Shown piece by piece: positions 44,198 to 53,348 of a stretch of DNA of 64,000 bases. Location: contig NZ_FCOB02000027.1 in assembly GCF_001545075.1 (NCBI RefSeq), positions 44,246 through 108,245 on the forward strand, in the 5' to 3' direction. A model generated the notes under the pieces. That model searched no databases. It saw nothing but the letters and a program-made list of their open reading frames with translations, and was not told the origin of the DNA. Numbering within the stretch: position 1 is the stretch's first letter; every line of letters starts with the position of its first letter. Made by a program: the position numbers and the translations under genes. The DNA comes from Caballeronia ptereochthonis (GTDB lineage: Bacteria; Pseudomonadota; Gammaproteobacteria; Burkholderiales; Burkholderiaceae).

Positions 44198-44446
44198 TCA
44201 GGCTGCGAGCACTTCGCCGCGCATGTTGCTTCGCCGCGGCGCCGGTGGATAGACACACCAGTGCCCATCGTCGTGGCGGAAAAAAAACAGCGCTCGCGAC
44301 GCCTTGCCGTGGCACGTCTCGACGCATACATAGCGCCGTCCGTCGGAACGGATGCGGCTGAACTGTCTCACATGGACCGGCACGCTGCCCGGCGCGAGCC
44401 ATTTTTCGACCTGGTAACGAAGTGATCGCTCATTCGCGTGTTTCAT
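44198..44446 (-). CDS. Small conserved hypothetical protein
   Basis: An 82-aa basic protein. The ATG at 44446 is preceded by CAGGAG at about 8 bases; longer frames reaching 44689 are not needed. It contains SVPVHVRQFSRIRSDGRRYVC, two nearby Cys (YVCVETCHG) and WCVYPPAPRR. No signal peptide or helix in the membrane. I do not recognise the family. Confidence 0.6.
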   Translation of the reverse strand: MKHANERSLRYQVEKWLAPGSVPVHVRQFSRIRSDGRRYVCVETCHGKASRALFFFRHDDGHWCVYPPAPRRSNMRGEVLAA

Positions 44447-44802
44447 TTTCAGTCTCCTGCACGCGGCATTCATGATCGGGTTAACGGCGCCACTTTCCAA
44501 CGGTTTAAAGCCCGATCGAGAAAACCCCTGCCGCAACGCACCACGTTCCTCACAAAGCACTTTAACTCTACGCCCGTATGCATGAGCGGGGCCCGTTTTT
44601 GCGAAATAGCAACAGCGGGCGAAAATGCGCTTTGCCACGTCTCGTTCACGAAAAACGCCTGACCATCTTATGGACGTATCCTCATGCAACGCAGTGCACG
44701 GATATGTACGCGAACGGTCATATCAATGGTCCGGTGCGTACGCTAGCCGTCACTTCGAACGAAGCGATTCCCGTGCCCGGGCTCGCGCGAGTCGTGGGCG
44801 AT
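44447..44802. other. Intergenic stretch without a recognised gene
   Basis: 356 bases between the small hypothetical gene and the VOC gene, both on the minus strand. Frames crossing it lack domains and ribosome sites. It probably carries the promoter of the small gene. Confidence 0.45.
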
Positions 44803-45204
44803 TCAGAGCGGGCGCGCGAAGCTCAGTTCGTGGCCGTCGGGATCGGTGAGATGGAAATAGCGCTCGTTCCACGGCGCATCGCGTGGTTCGAATTGCGGCC
44901 CGATGCCGTGCGCTTTCGCCTTGCGGTAGAACGCGTCCACATCGGACACGTAGATGATGACGCGGCCCCAGAATCGAATGGGATCATGCGTCTCGCTGGT
45001 GAGATTCAGGAATGAAGCACCGAGGGCGAACGAAGTGAACGCCTCGTTCGCGCCGCCATGCAGGATGCGAAAGCCTAGCGCTTCGTAGAAGCGCACTGCG
45101 CGCGCCATGTCGTGCGTGGCGAGCGTGATCGCGCTCAGGCTTTCGACGTGCGCATCGTCGTGTTGTCGTCGATCGTTCGGCGTTCCCATGCGCTCGAATG
45201 TCAT
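44803..45204 (-). CDS. VOC (glyoxalase/bleomycin-resistance fold) protein
   Basis: A 133-aa vicinal-oxygen-chelate protein. It is recognised by SLSAITLATHDMARAVRFYEALGFRI-type first strand and helix and by the closing DPDGHELSFARPL strand with the metal-ligand Glu. The ATG at 45204 overlaps the stop of the upstream gene by four bases (ATGA), giving MTFERMG; an ATG at 45189 also exists. Two paired beta-alpha-beta modules are present. Substrate is unknown; the protein could be a dioxygenase, lyase or binding protein. Confidence 0.88.
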   Translation of the reverse strand: MTFERMGTPNDRRQHDDAHVESLSAITLATHDMARAVRFYEALGFRILHGGANEAFTSFALGASFLNLTSETHDPIRFWGRVIIYVSDVDAFYRKAKAHGIGPQFEPRDAPWNERYFHLTDPDGHELSFARPL

Positions 45205-45524
45205 CCCGGATGATGATGATGCGATACGAGCGACAGCACCGACAGATCCGGATGCGTGCCATCGATGATGCTTTTGCCCACGTGCCGCGCATCTTCCACG
45301 GCGTCTTGCGCCGTCTTGTATTCGTCGTCGCCGTCGGCGTGGAAATGCACCGCTTCGCCCGGGATGTCCGCATTGGCGCCGTGTCTGCACACATGGCCGA
45401 TGTACACGAAGCGGTCCACCGCGCGCGGCGGAGCATGCTCGGGCGTGGGCTTGAGCTGAGGCAGCACGTGGATCTCGAAACCTTCGTATTCGAACACGCG
45501 CCATTGAGCGGGGTCGTCGGGCAT
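45201..45524 (-). CDS. Conserved hypothetical protein coupled to the VOC gene
   Basis: A 107-aa protein I do not recognise. It starts from a strong AAGGAGG site. Its sequence is acidic and His-rich, with HVCRHGANADIPGEAVHFHADGD split over about 44-66 and a final HHHH before PG. The His clusters could bind metal. It is translated just ahead of the VOC protein with a four-base overlap, so the two probably act together or respond to one condition. Confidence 0.7.
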   Translation of the reverse strand: MPDDPAQWRVFEYEGFEIHVLPQLKPTPEHAPPRAVDRFVYIGHVCRHGANADIPGEAVHFHADGDDEYKTAQDAVEDARHVGKSIIDGTHPDLSVLSLVSHHHHPG

Positions 45525-45834
45525 GATCGCCTCCTTGGTCTAGTTGTTCGCTCGCCAGCCAACGTTACTCCTGTTGGCGCGCCGAATCCATCGGAACGCG
45601 TGGCGGCGCGCGCTGCATCGGCGGGTCCATCGAATCGGGATGGCGCTCGCGTCTCACATCAGACGAAAGACGCGACGCATCCTCGATGCAGGCGCGTATC
45701 CGCGCAAAAATTGACATCGTCTTCGCGCCCGGCGGATACTTTTTGGCGCACCTCGCGCTTCGTTCGGGAAGCGCGGCACGTCCAGCCGTCAGTCAAGCGC
45801 ATCCGTCAGCCGTTTCCCTTATCCCGGGGGCGCC
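45525..45834. other. Divergent intergenic region
   Basis: 310 bases between the 107-aa gene (minus) and the SulP fusion gene (plus). No further gene or clear promoter boxes seen. Confidence 0.45.
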
Positions 45835-48084
45835 GTGAAGCCGAGTACGACACCAGCCTCGACACGTCGCGCCGTGCGCGTGCGCGCCATGCCGCGCCTC
45901 GCCGCGCTCGTCGGCGACGTGACCGCGGGCACCGTCTCCACGCTCGTCATGCTGTGCTACGCGATGAGCCTCGGCACGCTCATCTTCAGCGCCGATCTCG
46001 CGCGCTATGCCGAGCTCGGGGTGCCCACGGCGCTCGTCAGCTGCATCGTCACGGCGTTCGTCATCGCGTTGACGAGCTCCATGCGCATGAACATCGGCGG
46101 GCCGGACAGCAATGCGACGGCGTTCCTCGTCGGCGTCGCGGCGGGCGTCGCGAGCAGCGTGCGCGCGAACGGCGGATCGCCCACGGTCATCCTGCTGACG
46201 GTGCTCGTCGCCATCGCGCTGTGCTCGCTCGTGACGGGCCTGATTCTCTTCGCCATCGGCTCGTCGAAGAAAAGCCGCTCGCTGCAATTCCTGCCATATC
46301 CGGTGATGGGCGGCTTTCTCGCGGGCACGGGCTATCTGCTGCTCGCGGGGGCGTTTCGCGTGCTGACGGGTGTCGCGCTCGACTGGCACACGCTGCCCAC
46401 GATCGCGCGCCTGCACTGGCTCGCGTGGGCGCCCGCGCTGTTCGTCGGCGCGCTCGCGACGATCCTCGCACGCACATGGCGTCACGCGGCCGCATTGCCG
46501 ATCACGCTCGCCATCGGCATCGCGTTGTTCTACGTGCTTCTGCGCGTCGCGGGCATCTCTCCCGACGATGCGCGCAGCATGGGTCTTCTGCTTCAGCACG
46601 TGCCGACACACGCACTGCACATTCCCGAGCTGCATCTGCCTTCGTCGCTCGCGCGCGGCGAGATCGACTGGCGCGCGATCGTCGCGCACTTGCCCGAGAC
46701 GCTCATCGTCACGTCGGTGTCGGCGATCACGATCATCATGAACTCGACCGCGATGGGCGCGGCCACCGGACAGGACATCGACCTGAACCGCGAGATGCGC
46801 GCAGCGGGCCTCGCGAACATCGCGAGCGGCCTCTTCGGCGGCATGGTCGGCTATCAGTCGTACAACCGCTCGATGCTCAACGCGCGCGCCGGCGCGACGA
46901 GCCGCGCCGCAGGCGTGTTCGCGGCGCTCGCGTGTCTCTTCGTGCTGGTGGCCTCGCCCGATCTCGTCTCGTTCTTTCCGGTGCCGGTGCTCGTCGGCAT
47001 GCAGATCTACATGGGCCTGCGGCTCATGATGGACTGGCTCGTCGGCGCGTATCGCAGGCTCACGTGGCACGAGTATCTGCTCGTGCCGCTGATTCTCGCG
47101 GTGATCGCGTTCTATGGCGTGATCGCGGGCGTCGTCGCGGGCGTGGTCGCGGCGTGCGTGACCTTCGCGCTGCTCTATGGCCGCGCCGGCTGCGTGCGCA
47201 TGGAGTTCGACGGCCGCACGCGCACCTCGAACGTCGAGCGCAGCATCGAGGAGACGCGCCTGCTGATCGATCGCGGCGACGAGATCTGCGGCGTCTGTCT
47301 GCAAGGCTTCCTTTTTTTCGGTTCCGCGAACTCGATGCTGCAACGTATCCGTGAACGCATTCGCTCGCATAACCCGAGGCCCGTGCGCTATGTCGTGCTC
47401 GACTTCGCGTGGACCAACGGCATGGATGCGTCGGTGTCGCTTGCATTCGTCAAGCTGCGCCAGGCGTGCGCCGCGATCGGCGCGGACCTCGTGCTCACCG
47501 CGCTGCCGCGCAACTCGCGTGCGCTGCTCAAGCGCACCGGCGCGCTCGCGCTCGGCATCCGCGAGTTCGACACGCTCGATGCGGGGCTCGAATGGATCGA
47601 GGCGCAGCAACTCGCCGCGCTCACGCCTGCGTCGCCGCCTTGCGCGCCATCAGAGGACTTTCGCGTGATGCTCGCGCCGCACTTCACGGCGCGCGCGCTC
47701 TCGCAGCTGGCCGGATTGCTCGACGTATGCGAAATCGCCGCGGGCGATACGCTCTTTCGGCGCGGCGATGCGGGCGATGCGCTCTATATCGTCGAGGCAG
47801 GTCGCGTGACCGTGTCGCTGCCCCTTGCGGACGGCCGCTCGGTGCGGCTGCGCTCGTTCGGCCCCGGGACGATCATCGGCGAGATGGCGGTGTACACGCA
47901 CGCGCCGCGCAGCGCGGATGTCGTGGCCGATGAGCCCGCGCGTCTGCGGCGGATGACGCTCGCGGCATTGCGCGCGCTCGAACTCGAAGATCCGTTGACC
48001 GCGCAGGAATGGCATCGCTTCGTCGTGAAGATGATGGCCTCGCGTCTCGCCGTCGCGGACGAAGCGTTGCGCGCGGCATCGTGA
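45835..48084 (+). CDS. SulP-STAS transporter fused to a cyclic-nucleotide-binding domain
   Basis: A 749-aa protein from a GTG start. Residues about 20-450 form the SulP/SLC26 anion permease with 12 or more helices (NIGGPDSNATAFLVG is typical). A STAS domain follows at about 470-585 (VRYVVLDFAWTNGMDASVSLAFVKL). A cNMP-binding (Crp-type) domain occupies about 610-740, with LFRRGDAGDALYIVEAGRV and PGTIIGEMAVYTHAPRSADVVA, which carries the phosphate-binding Arg. The fusion implies transport gated by a cyclic nucleotide. The anion is unknown; sulfate and bicarbonate are possible. Confidence 0.92.
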   Translation: MKPSTTPASTRRAVRVRAMPRLAALVGDVTAGTVSTLVMLCYAMSLGTLIFSADLARYAELGVPTALVSCIVTAFVIALTSSMRMNIGGPDSNATAFLVGVAAGVASSVRANGGSPTVILLTVLVAIALCSLVTGLILFAIGSSKKSRSLQFLPYPVMGGFLAGTGYLLLAGAFRVLTGVALDWHTLPTIARLHWLAWAPALFVGALATILARTWRHAAALPITLAIGIALFYVLLRVAGISPDDARSMGLLLQHVPTHALHIPELHLPSSLARGEIDWRAIVAHLPETLIVTSVSAITIIMNSTAMGAATGQDIDLNREMRAAGLANIASGLFGGMVGYQSYNRSMLNARAGATSRAAGVFAALACLFVLVASPDLVSFFPVPVLVGMQIYMGLRLMMDWLVGAYRRLTWHEYLLVPLILAVIAFYGVIAGVVAGVVAACVTFALLYGRAGCVRMEFDGRTRTSNVERSIEETRLLIDRGDEICGVCLQGFLFFGSANSMLQRIRERIRSHNPRPVRYVVLDFAWTNGMDASVSLAFVKLRQACAAIGADLVLTALPRNSRALLKRTGALALGIREFDTLDAGLEWIEAQQLAALTPASPPCAPSEDFRVMLAPHFTARALSQLAGLLDVCEIAAGDTLFRRGDAGDALYIVEAGRVTVSLPLADGRSVRLRSFGPGTIIGEMAVYTHAPRSADVVADEPARLRRMTLAALRALELEDPLTAQEWHRFVVKMMASRLAVADEALRAAS

Positions 48085-48244
48085 GCGCGCATCCGATGCG
48101 GTGATGCGTGCCCGCGATGGGCACGTCAGGCATGGATAACAGTTCTCGCGCTGCGTGCCGCCGCATCCGCGCCTGCGCGAGCGAGGTTTCGTCGAGTTGG
48201 TCGGGACCGATGGGAAGGTCCTTGATGACGAGAGTGCGTCGCAT
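47873..48244 (-). CDS. Small candidate ORF with IKDLP leader-like start
   Basis: The ATG at 48244 has GGGAGAG five bases upstream. The first 50 residues (MRRTLVIKDLPIGPDQLDET and on) look like a real short protein start and resemble the leader-type openings of small Burkholderia peptides that go on to a Gly-Gly site. That site is not found here. After about residue 55 the frame runs antisense into sulP as Arg/Ala-rich sequence, so the gene is either degraded by a frameshift or ends earlier in nature. Function unknown. Confidence 0.3.
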   Translation of the reverse strand: MRRTLVIKDLPIGPDQLDETSLAQARMRRHAARELLSMPDVPIAGTHHRIGCALTMPRATLRPRRRDARPSSSRRSDAIPARSTDLRVRARAMPRASSAADARAHRPRHPRCAARACTPPSRR

Positions 48245-48478
48245 GATGGCTCTCCCTGAATGAGCTGGCTGAAGCGGGTCGAGCACGGCACGTGTGCTCG
48301 ACCGTTCTTTTGCACGCGCCATGCCATTCGTCGGGACGAATGCGGGCATTCGCCTCATTGCGGCTTCATGCGCAGCCCCTCTTGATCGCTACTTCGATGA
48401 CCGGTATGTTGGACGCGCGCGAACAGGTATGCGATCTGCTGTTGGCGCTTGCAGGCGTCCAACATCGAGGCCGGGATC

Positions 48479-49006
48479 ATGACCCACAGACTTTGCGCGT
48501 CGCTCGCGATGGCGCTCTTCATCGTCACGAGCGGCGCACTTGCGCAGGACGCACCGCAATCGATCGCGGTGCCCGACTGCACGCTGATCGACGACAACGC
48601 CGCCTACAACGACGCGCAGACCGATCGCGACCAGGCCGCGCGCCTCGCGATGGTGAGCGGCGCATTGCGCGACGACCTGCGCGAGCGCGCGCTCTTTCGC
48701 GTCGCCGACAATGCGGGCGCGCGCGATCTGATCGCGTCGCTGCAAAGGGCCCAGGACATGAGCGCGTGCAACGGCTGCGAGCTGCGCGTGGCGAAGCAGC
48801 TGGGCACGTCGCGCGTCGGCGTGTGCTGGGTGCAGAAGATCAGCAATCTCATCCTCAACATCAATCTGCGCGTGGAGGACGCCGCCACCGGCAAGACCCT
48901 ATTCCAGCGCTCGGTGGACATGCGCGGCAATACCGATCAGTCGTGGCGGCGCGCCGCGAAGGCGCTCGCCGATCTGCTGGCGGACGATCCCTCGGCCACG
49001 CGCTGA
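48479..49006 (+). CDS. DUF2380/DUF3280-like periplasmic protein
   Basis: A 175-aa protein. The signal peptide ends near ALAQ (residue 23). The mature part opens with a strand and the pattern QSIAVPDCTLIDDNAAYND, typical of the DUF2380/DUF3280 group. Four Cys occur, two of them in CNGCELRVAKQLGTSRV. Proteins of this group recur next to PQQ-dependent alcohol oxidation genes, and the beta-propeller gene follows by 189 bases. Function unknown; the assignment to the family is by pattern and context. Confidence 0.7.
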   Translation: MTHRLCASLAMALFIVTSGALAQDAPQSIAVPDCTLIDDNAAYNDAQTDRDQAARLAMVSGALRDDLRERALFRVADNAGARDLIASLQRAQDMSACNGCELRVAKQLGTSRVGVCWVQKISNLILNINLRVEDAATGKTLFQRSVDMRGNTDQSWRRAAKALADLLADDPSATR

Positions 49007-49195
49007 TGTCGTACCGAAATGCGCGCAATGCGGCATGCGCCTCCGAATTCGGGAATTTCTCCCGGCCGCGAGCGTTGCCACCTCGGCGCTTATTGGGCTA
49101 AGTTGGGCTGAGTTGGCCACGCAGGCCCGCGCGCGGCGTGCCGCGCATGTGCCCATGAACTCGAATAATCCAAGACGAAACCGCTGGAGACGAAC

Positions 49196-50257
49196 ATGCA
49201 TGTCAGATTCAAGGCGGCGCGCATTGCTTGCGCGTCGGTCATGGCGCCATCGCTCGCAGTTGCCGCGAGTCTCGCGCACGCCGCCGCGCCGACCGCCTAC
49301 GTGACGACCGAGAGCGCCGGAGTCGGCGTGATCGATCTCGACAATCTCTCGCTGACGAAGACCTACGACGTCGGCAAGGACGGCCCGCGCGGCCTTTCCC
49401 TGAACAAGGACGGCACGCGTCTTTATGTGGCGAACAAGGCGACGAGCGATCTCTCGGAGATCGACACCTCCACGGGCAAGGTCGTGCGCCGTGCGAAGAT
49501 CGGCAAGAATCCGGAGTTCGTGCGCGTCTTCGGCGGCTATGCGTACGTGACTTACGAGCCCGGAGAGAGCGGCGGTCCGCCCAAGCCCGGCGAACCGGAA
49601 AAGGACGACGACGCAAACTCGCCGCCCGCCGAAATCGCCATCGTCGATCTGAAGACGATGAAGGTCACGCACTCGGTCAAGAGCGGTCACGAGACCGAAG
49701 GCGTCGAGTTCTCGCCGGACGGCAAGCTGATGCTCGTGACCAACGAGGGCGACGACACGGTGTCGGTGTATCGGGTCGGCACGGGCAAGCCGGTGCGCAC
49801 GGTGAACTTGCCGAAGGGCTCGCGCCCGCGCGGCATCAAGGCGTCGCCCGATGGCAAGCAATATGTCGTTACGCTGGAGAACGCGAACAAGTTCGTCGTG
49901 CTCGATGGCGGCAGCCTCAAGACCATCAAGACCGTCGACACGAAGACGGGCCCGTATGGCGTCTCGTTCGATCCTTCGGGCAAGCGGCTGCTGGTTGCCG
50001 CATCGCGCGACAAGACCTTGCAGGTGTTCGACGGCGCCACGTACGAGCACGTTCGGGACGTTCCGGTCGGCCAGCGCTGCTGGCACTTCAGCTTCACGCC
50101 GGACGGCTCCAAGGTGCTGCTCGCGTGCGGCCGCTCGAATGCGGTCTACGTGCTGGACGGCACGGACTACAAGGAAATCAAGCAGATCGGCGATCTGCCG
50201 CTCGCCTGGGGCATCGTGACGTATCCGCCGAGCGCGGGGTCGATCGTGGGACGCTGA
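49196..50257 (+). CDS. PQQ-catabolism-associated YVTN beta-propeller protein
   Basis: A 353-aa periplasmic protein. The signal peptide ends near HAAA (residue 30). Seven or so YVTN/NHL-type blades follow, each with a pattern such as RLYVANKATSDLSEID, GKLMLVTNEGDDTVSVY, and KRLLVAASRDKTLQVFD. An acidic, Pro-rich loop (about 123-143) interrupts blade 3. This class is named for occurrence beside PQQ-dependent alcohol dehydrogenases. The role is unknown; scaffold or binding function is likely. A CTGGAG site precedes the ATG. Confidence 0.88.
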   Translation: MHVRFKAARIACASVMAPSLAVAASLAHAAAPTAYVTTESAGVGVIDLDNLSLTKTYDVGKDGPRGLSLNKDGTRLYVANKATSDLSEIDTSTGKVVRRAKIGKNPEFVRVFGGYAYVTYEPGESGGPPKPGEPEKDDDANSPPAEIAIVDLKTMKVTHSVKSGHETEGVEFSPDGKLMLVTNEGDDTVSVYRVGTGKPVRTVNLPKGSRPRGIKASPDGKQYVVTLENANKFVVLDGGSLKTIKTVDTKTGPYGVSFDPSGKRLLVAASRDKTLQVFDGATYEHVRDVPVGQRCWHFSFTPDGSKVLLACGRSNAVYVLDGTDYKEIKQIGDLPLAWGIVTYPPSAGSIVGR

Positions 50258-50395
50258 TCGAAGCACGGGCCAGGTTCGTGGGATGGCCGCCGTGCGTGGC
50301 CATTTCGCTTTCTGCGGCGCGGCATTGCACGATCCGCTGCCCGCCGCAGCCGTGTTGGCTGCTAGTATCGACTGGACCCGCCTTCGAGGATCGTC

Positions 50396-50806
50396 ATGCT
50401 TACCCTGGCCGAGGCATTCGAGGAAATCCGCGAGGCGCCCTTGCGCAAGCGCGTTCTGATCGCGGCCCAGGGCGATCGCGGTAATTGCCGCTGGCTGCCC
50501 GCGCATATCGGCAAGCATGGCGAGCTTCGCTGCGATGCGGACCCGGATGCCGAGATCGAACTCGACGAAGACGCCGCCGACGCGATCGGCTTGTTCGATG
50601 CGGGTTCGCTGTCGTCGTGCGCACTCGTCGTGCGTCTGGGCGCGCTGGGTATCGGCGCAATCGTCATGGGCCCGGAATCGCCGAGCGACGCGATGCGCAT
50701 GATGGAACAACTGAAGGCCAACGCGCTCAGCCGCTTCGTCGAGCACTATCTGGCCGAATTGCAGCAGCGGCGGCCCGCGAAGGTGTATCCGTTCAGGCCG
50801 CGCTGA
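50396..50806 (+). CDS. Conserved hypothetical acidic protein
   Basis: A 136-aa cytoplasmic protein I do not recognise. GAGG precedes the ATG. It has an acidic middle (CDADPDAEIELDEDAADAIG) and a C-terminal helix (MRMMEQLKANALSRFVEHYLAELQQRR) ending basic. No signal peptide. It lies between the beta-propeller gene and the convergent TonB receptor, so it may belong to the PQQ/C1 island. Confidence 0.65.
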   Translation: MLTLAEAFEEIREAPLRKRVLIAAQGDRGNCRWLPAHIGKHGELRCDADPDAEIELDEDAADAIGLFDAGSLSSCALVVRLGALGIGAIVMGPESPSDAMRMMEQLKANALSRFVEHYLAELQQRRPAKVYPFRPR

Positions 50807-50827
50807 GCACGCTCGCCCACCCAAGGC

Positions 50828-53185
50828 TCACTTCCACGCATAACGCATCCCCACCCACACGCCGCGCGGCGCGCCCACGCCCAGGAACTGTTCGCTCACC
50901 GTGTCCGTGCCATTGAACGTATGGTTCGGGCCGTTGAAGAAGTTCTCGCCGAGAATCGCGAAGTTCGCATAGCGCTTGTTCAACAGGTTCTTCACCGTCG
51001 CATAGACCTGCAATTGCTTGGTCACGTTATAGGTCGTGTCGAGATCGATGAGGAAGTAGCCCGCAATGCTGCCGTTCACGTCCTGATTGTTCTCGTCGCC
51101 ACGCGCGAAGATGTTGCTGCGATACGTGAGATTCGTGCCGATGTTCCAGCGCGAGATCGGGTTGTAGTCGACGCGCAGCTTCACGGTGTTGGCCGGAATG
51201 CCCGGAATGCGGTCGCCCGAATGCACGGTGATGTTGCCGTTGTCGTCCGCGCTCGAGTTGCTTGCGCTGCTTTCGGTCCACGTCGAGCGGTACGTCGCGT
51301 TCACATAGCTGTAGCTCGCCGCGACGCCCACCGGTCCCCATTGCGTGCGGCCCGCGAGTTCGAAGCCTTGCCGGCGGGTCTTGCCGACGTTCTGGAAATA
51401 GCCGAGCGTGCTCGCCGCGCCCTGGCTGCTGACGAACTGGATGTCGTCGGAAAGCGTCGTGCTGTAGGCCGCGGCGCTCCACGTCGTGTGGCTGCCGATG
51501 CGGCCGCGCGCGCCGATTTCGAAGGTGCGCGAGATCACCGGCTTCAGGTCCGGATCGGCGATGAAGTCGTTGGGCAGCGAGCACGGCGCGTTCGGGTCCG
51601 CGCACGCGAGCTCGATGGCGGTCGGCGAGCGCATGCCCTCGTTATAGGTCGCGTAGGCCGTGAAGTACGGCGTCGGATTCCAGTTGAAGCCCACGGCCGG
51701 ATTGAAGCGCGAGAACGTGTGCTGTCCATCGAGCAGCGGCTGCACGCCGCTTTCATCGCCGATGGTCGCCTTGGCCCAGTTGTAGCGGCCGGCCAGCGTC
51801 ATCGACCATTGCTCCGTGAACGACAGCGTGTTCTCGAAGTAGATGCCCCAGTTCTCGTTGCGCGTCTTGGCGTCGGTCGTCTGCGCGAACGGGCCCGTGC
51901 CGATGGTCGCGCGGGTGTCGGTGAACTCCGCCGGCTGCGAGGACTGCGTGAAGTGAGAATTGGCGAAGTCGCCCGCGGCGCCCAGGATCAGCTGGTTGTC
52001 CATGCCGAACAGCTTGTTGAGCAGCGTGAGCTGCAGGCTCGCGCCGTAGCTGTCCGTCACGATCACCGACTGATCGTTGGTGGCTTGCGTGAGTTCGTCA
52101 GCATCGTCGCCGTCCGGATCGAAGTCGTGGTTGACGTTGCTGCTCACGTTCTTGTTGCGATAGTGCCGGTAGTACACGTTGCCGCTCAGCTGGATGTTCG
52201 GCGTGAAGTAGTGCTCCGCGTTGATCGTCAGATAGCCGACCTGGTTCTCGTTCGTGTCCGGAAAGGTGTACGCCTGCCGGAAGTTGTCCATGAACGAGCG
52301 CGGGATCGTCTGCGAGCCGTTCAGGGTGTTGTCGGCGCCACCCATCGAGACGGAGATGGTCGTATCGGCGTCGGTGTAGCGGATCTTGCCGAAGGCCTGG
52401 CGCAGGCGGCTCGAGTTGTGATCCGCCCAGCCATTGTCGTTCGTGACGTTCGCGGTGAAGTAGTAGTCGAGGTGATCGCCGATCACGCCGCCCTGCTCGA
52501 TCTGCGCGACCTTGCGGCCGAACGAGCCGAAGCTCAGGTCCACGTTGCCGCCGGGGTTGCTGCGGCCGTTCTTGGTCTGCACCGCCACGGCGCCGCCCAG
52601 CGTGTTCAGGCCGAAAGTCGGGTTCGAGCCGGGGATGATCTGCATGGTCTGGATCGCGGCCTGCGGGACCAGATCCCAGTTGACGACATCGCCGAAGGGC
52701 TCGTTGATGCGCACGCCGTCCATGAACACGGAGAGGCCTTGCGGCGTGCCGAGCAGCGGCGAAGCGGTGAAGCCGCGATAGAGGATGTCGGTCTGCGAAG
52801 CGTTGCCTTGCGCGTCGTTGGTATCGACGCTCGCGAGGTTTTTCTGCAGGTAATCGGTGACGGTCTGTGAATGCTGCGCCTCGATCTCGCTGCCCTTGAT
52901 CGTCTGCACGTTGGCGGGCACTTTCTCGAGCGGCGTGCCGACGCCGACGAGCGGCGTGGTTCCGACGACGACGATCGTAGGCAGTTCGGTGTTCGGCGGC
53001 GCGCTGGCTGTGGCGGGCGCCGTGGCCGATGCGGGCGCGGGTGCGTCCGCCGAGCCGGCGGCGGGCGGCGTCTGCGCCCACGCGGACACTGTCATGCTCG
53101 CGAACGCGCTGCCGAAAACGAGCCGCAGACCCGCTCGGGGTTTGAACGGATGCGCGGGCGCGGGCTTGCGCGGCATGCTCTTCAT
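50828..53185 (-). CDS. TonB-dependent outer-membrane receptor
   Basis: A 785-aa protein. The ATG at 53185 has AGAGGAG upstream; the frame's earlier start is not used. The signal peptide ends near SAWAQ (residue 38), followed by a Pro/Ala-rich linker and a TonB-box-like LPTIVVVG. The plug domain spans about 70-215 (VPANVQTIKGSEIEAQHSQTV split), and the rest is a 22-strand barrel ending in aromatic Trp-Lys. The ligand is unknown. Its position beside pqq and fhc genes makes a lanthanide-chelate or PQQ-related substrate possible; that is inference. Confidence 0.9.
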   Translation of the reverse strand: MKSMPRKPAPAHPFKPRAGLRLVFGSAFASMTVSAWAQTPPAAGSADAPAPASATAPATASAPPNTELPTIVVVGTTPLVGVGTPLEKVPANVQTIKGSEIEAQHSQTVTDYLQKNLASVDTNDAQGNASQTDILYRGFTASPLLGTPQGLSVFMDGVRINEPFGDVVNWDLVPQAAIQTMQIIPGSNPTFGLNTLGGAVAVQTKNGRSNPGGNVDLSFGSFGRKVAQIEQGGVIGDHLDYYFTANVTNDNGWADHNSSRLRQAFGKIRYTDADTTISVSMGGADNTLNGSQTIPRSFMDNFRQAYTFPDTNENQVGYLTINAEHYFTPNIQLSGNVYYRHYRNKNVSSNVNHDFDPDGDDADELTQATNDQSVIVTDSYGASLQLTLLNKLFGMDNQLILGAAGDFANSHFTQSSQPAEFTDTRATIGTGPFAQTTDAKTRNENWGIYFENTLSFTEQWSMTLAGRYNWAKATIGDESGVQPLLDGQHTFSRFNPAVGFNWNPTPYFTAYATYNEGMRSPTAIELACADPNAPCSLPNDFIADPDLKPVISRTFEIGARGRIGSHTTWSAAAYSTTLSDDIQFVSSQGAASTLGYFQNVGKTRRQGFELAGRTQWGPVGVAASYSYVNATYRSTWTESSASNSSADDNGNITVHSGDRIPGIPANTVKLRVDYNPISRWNIGTNLTYRSNIFARGDENNQDVNGSIAGYFLIDLDTTYNVTKQLQVYATVKNLLNKRYANFAILGENFFNGPNHTFNGTDTVSEQFLGVGAPRGVWVGMRYAWK

Positions 53186-53348
53186 CGTCGTCTCCTCTTG
53201 TATTCTGATCCACGCGTCGAGAATGTTTCTTTCAATGAAAGCGTCGCATAAGAATGAACGCGTGGACCGGGAGCTTTTCCCGATCACGCAGGGAAGCGTT
53301 CCCAATTGCGTTCCGTGCACTGCGCCGCACGATGAAGCCGTGCGTAGA

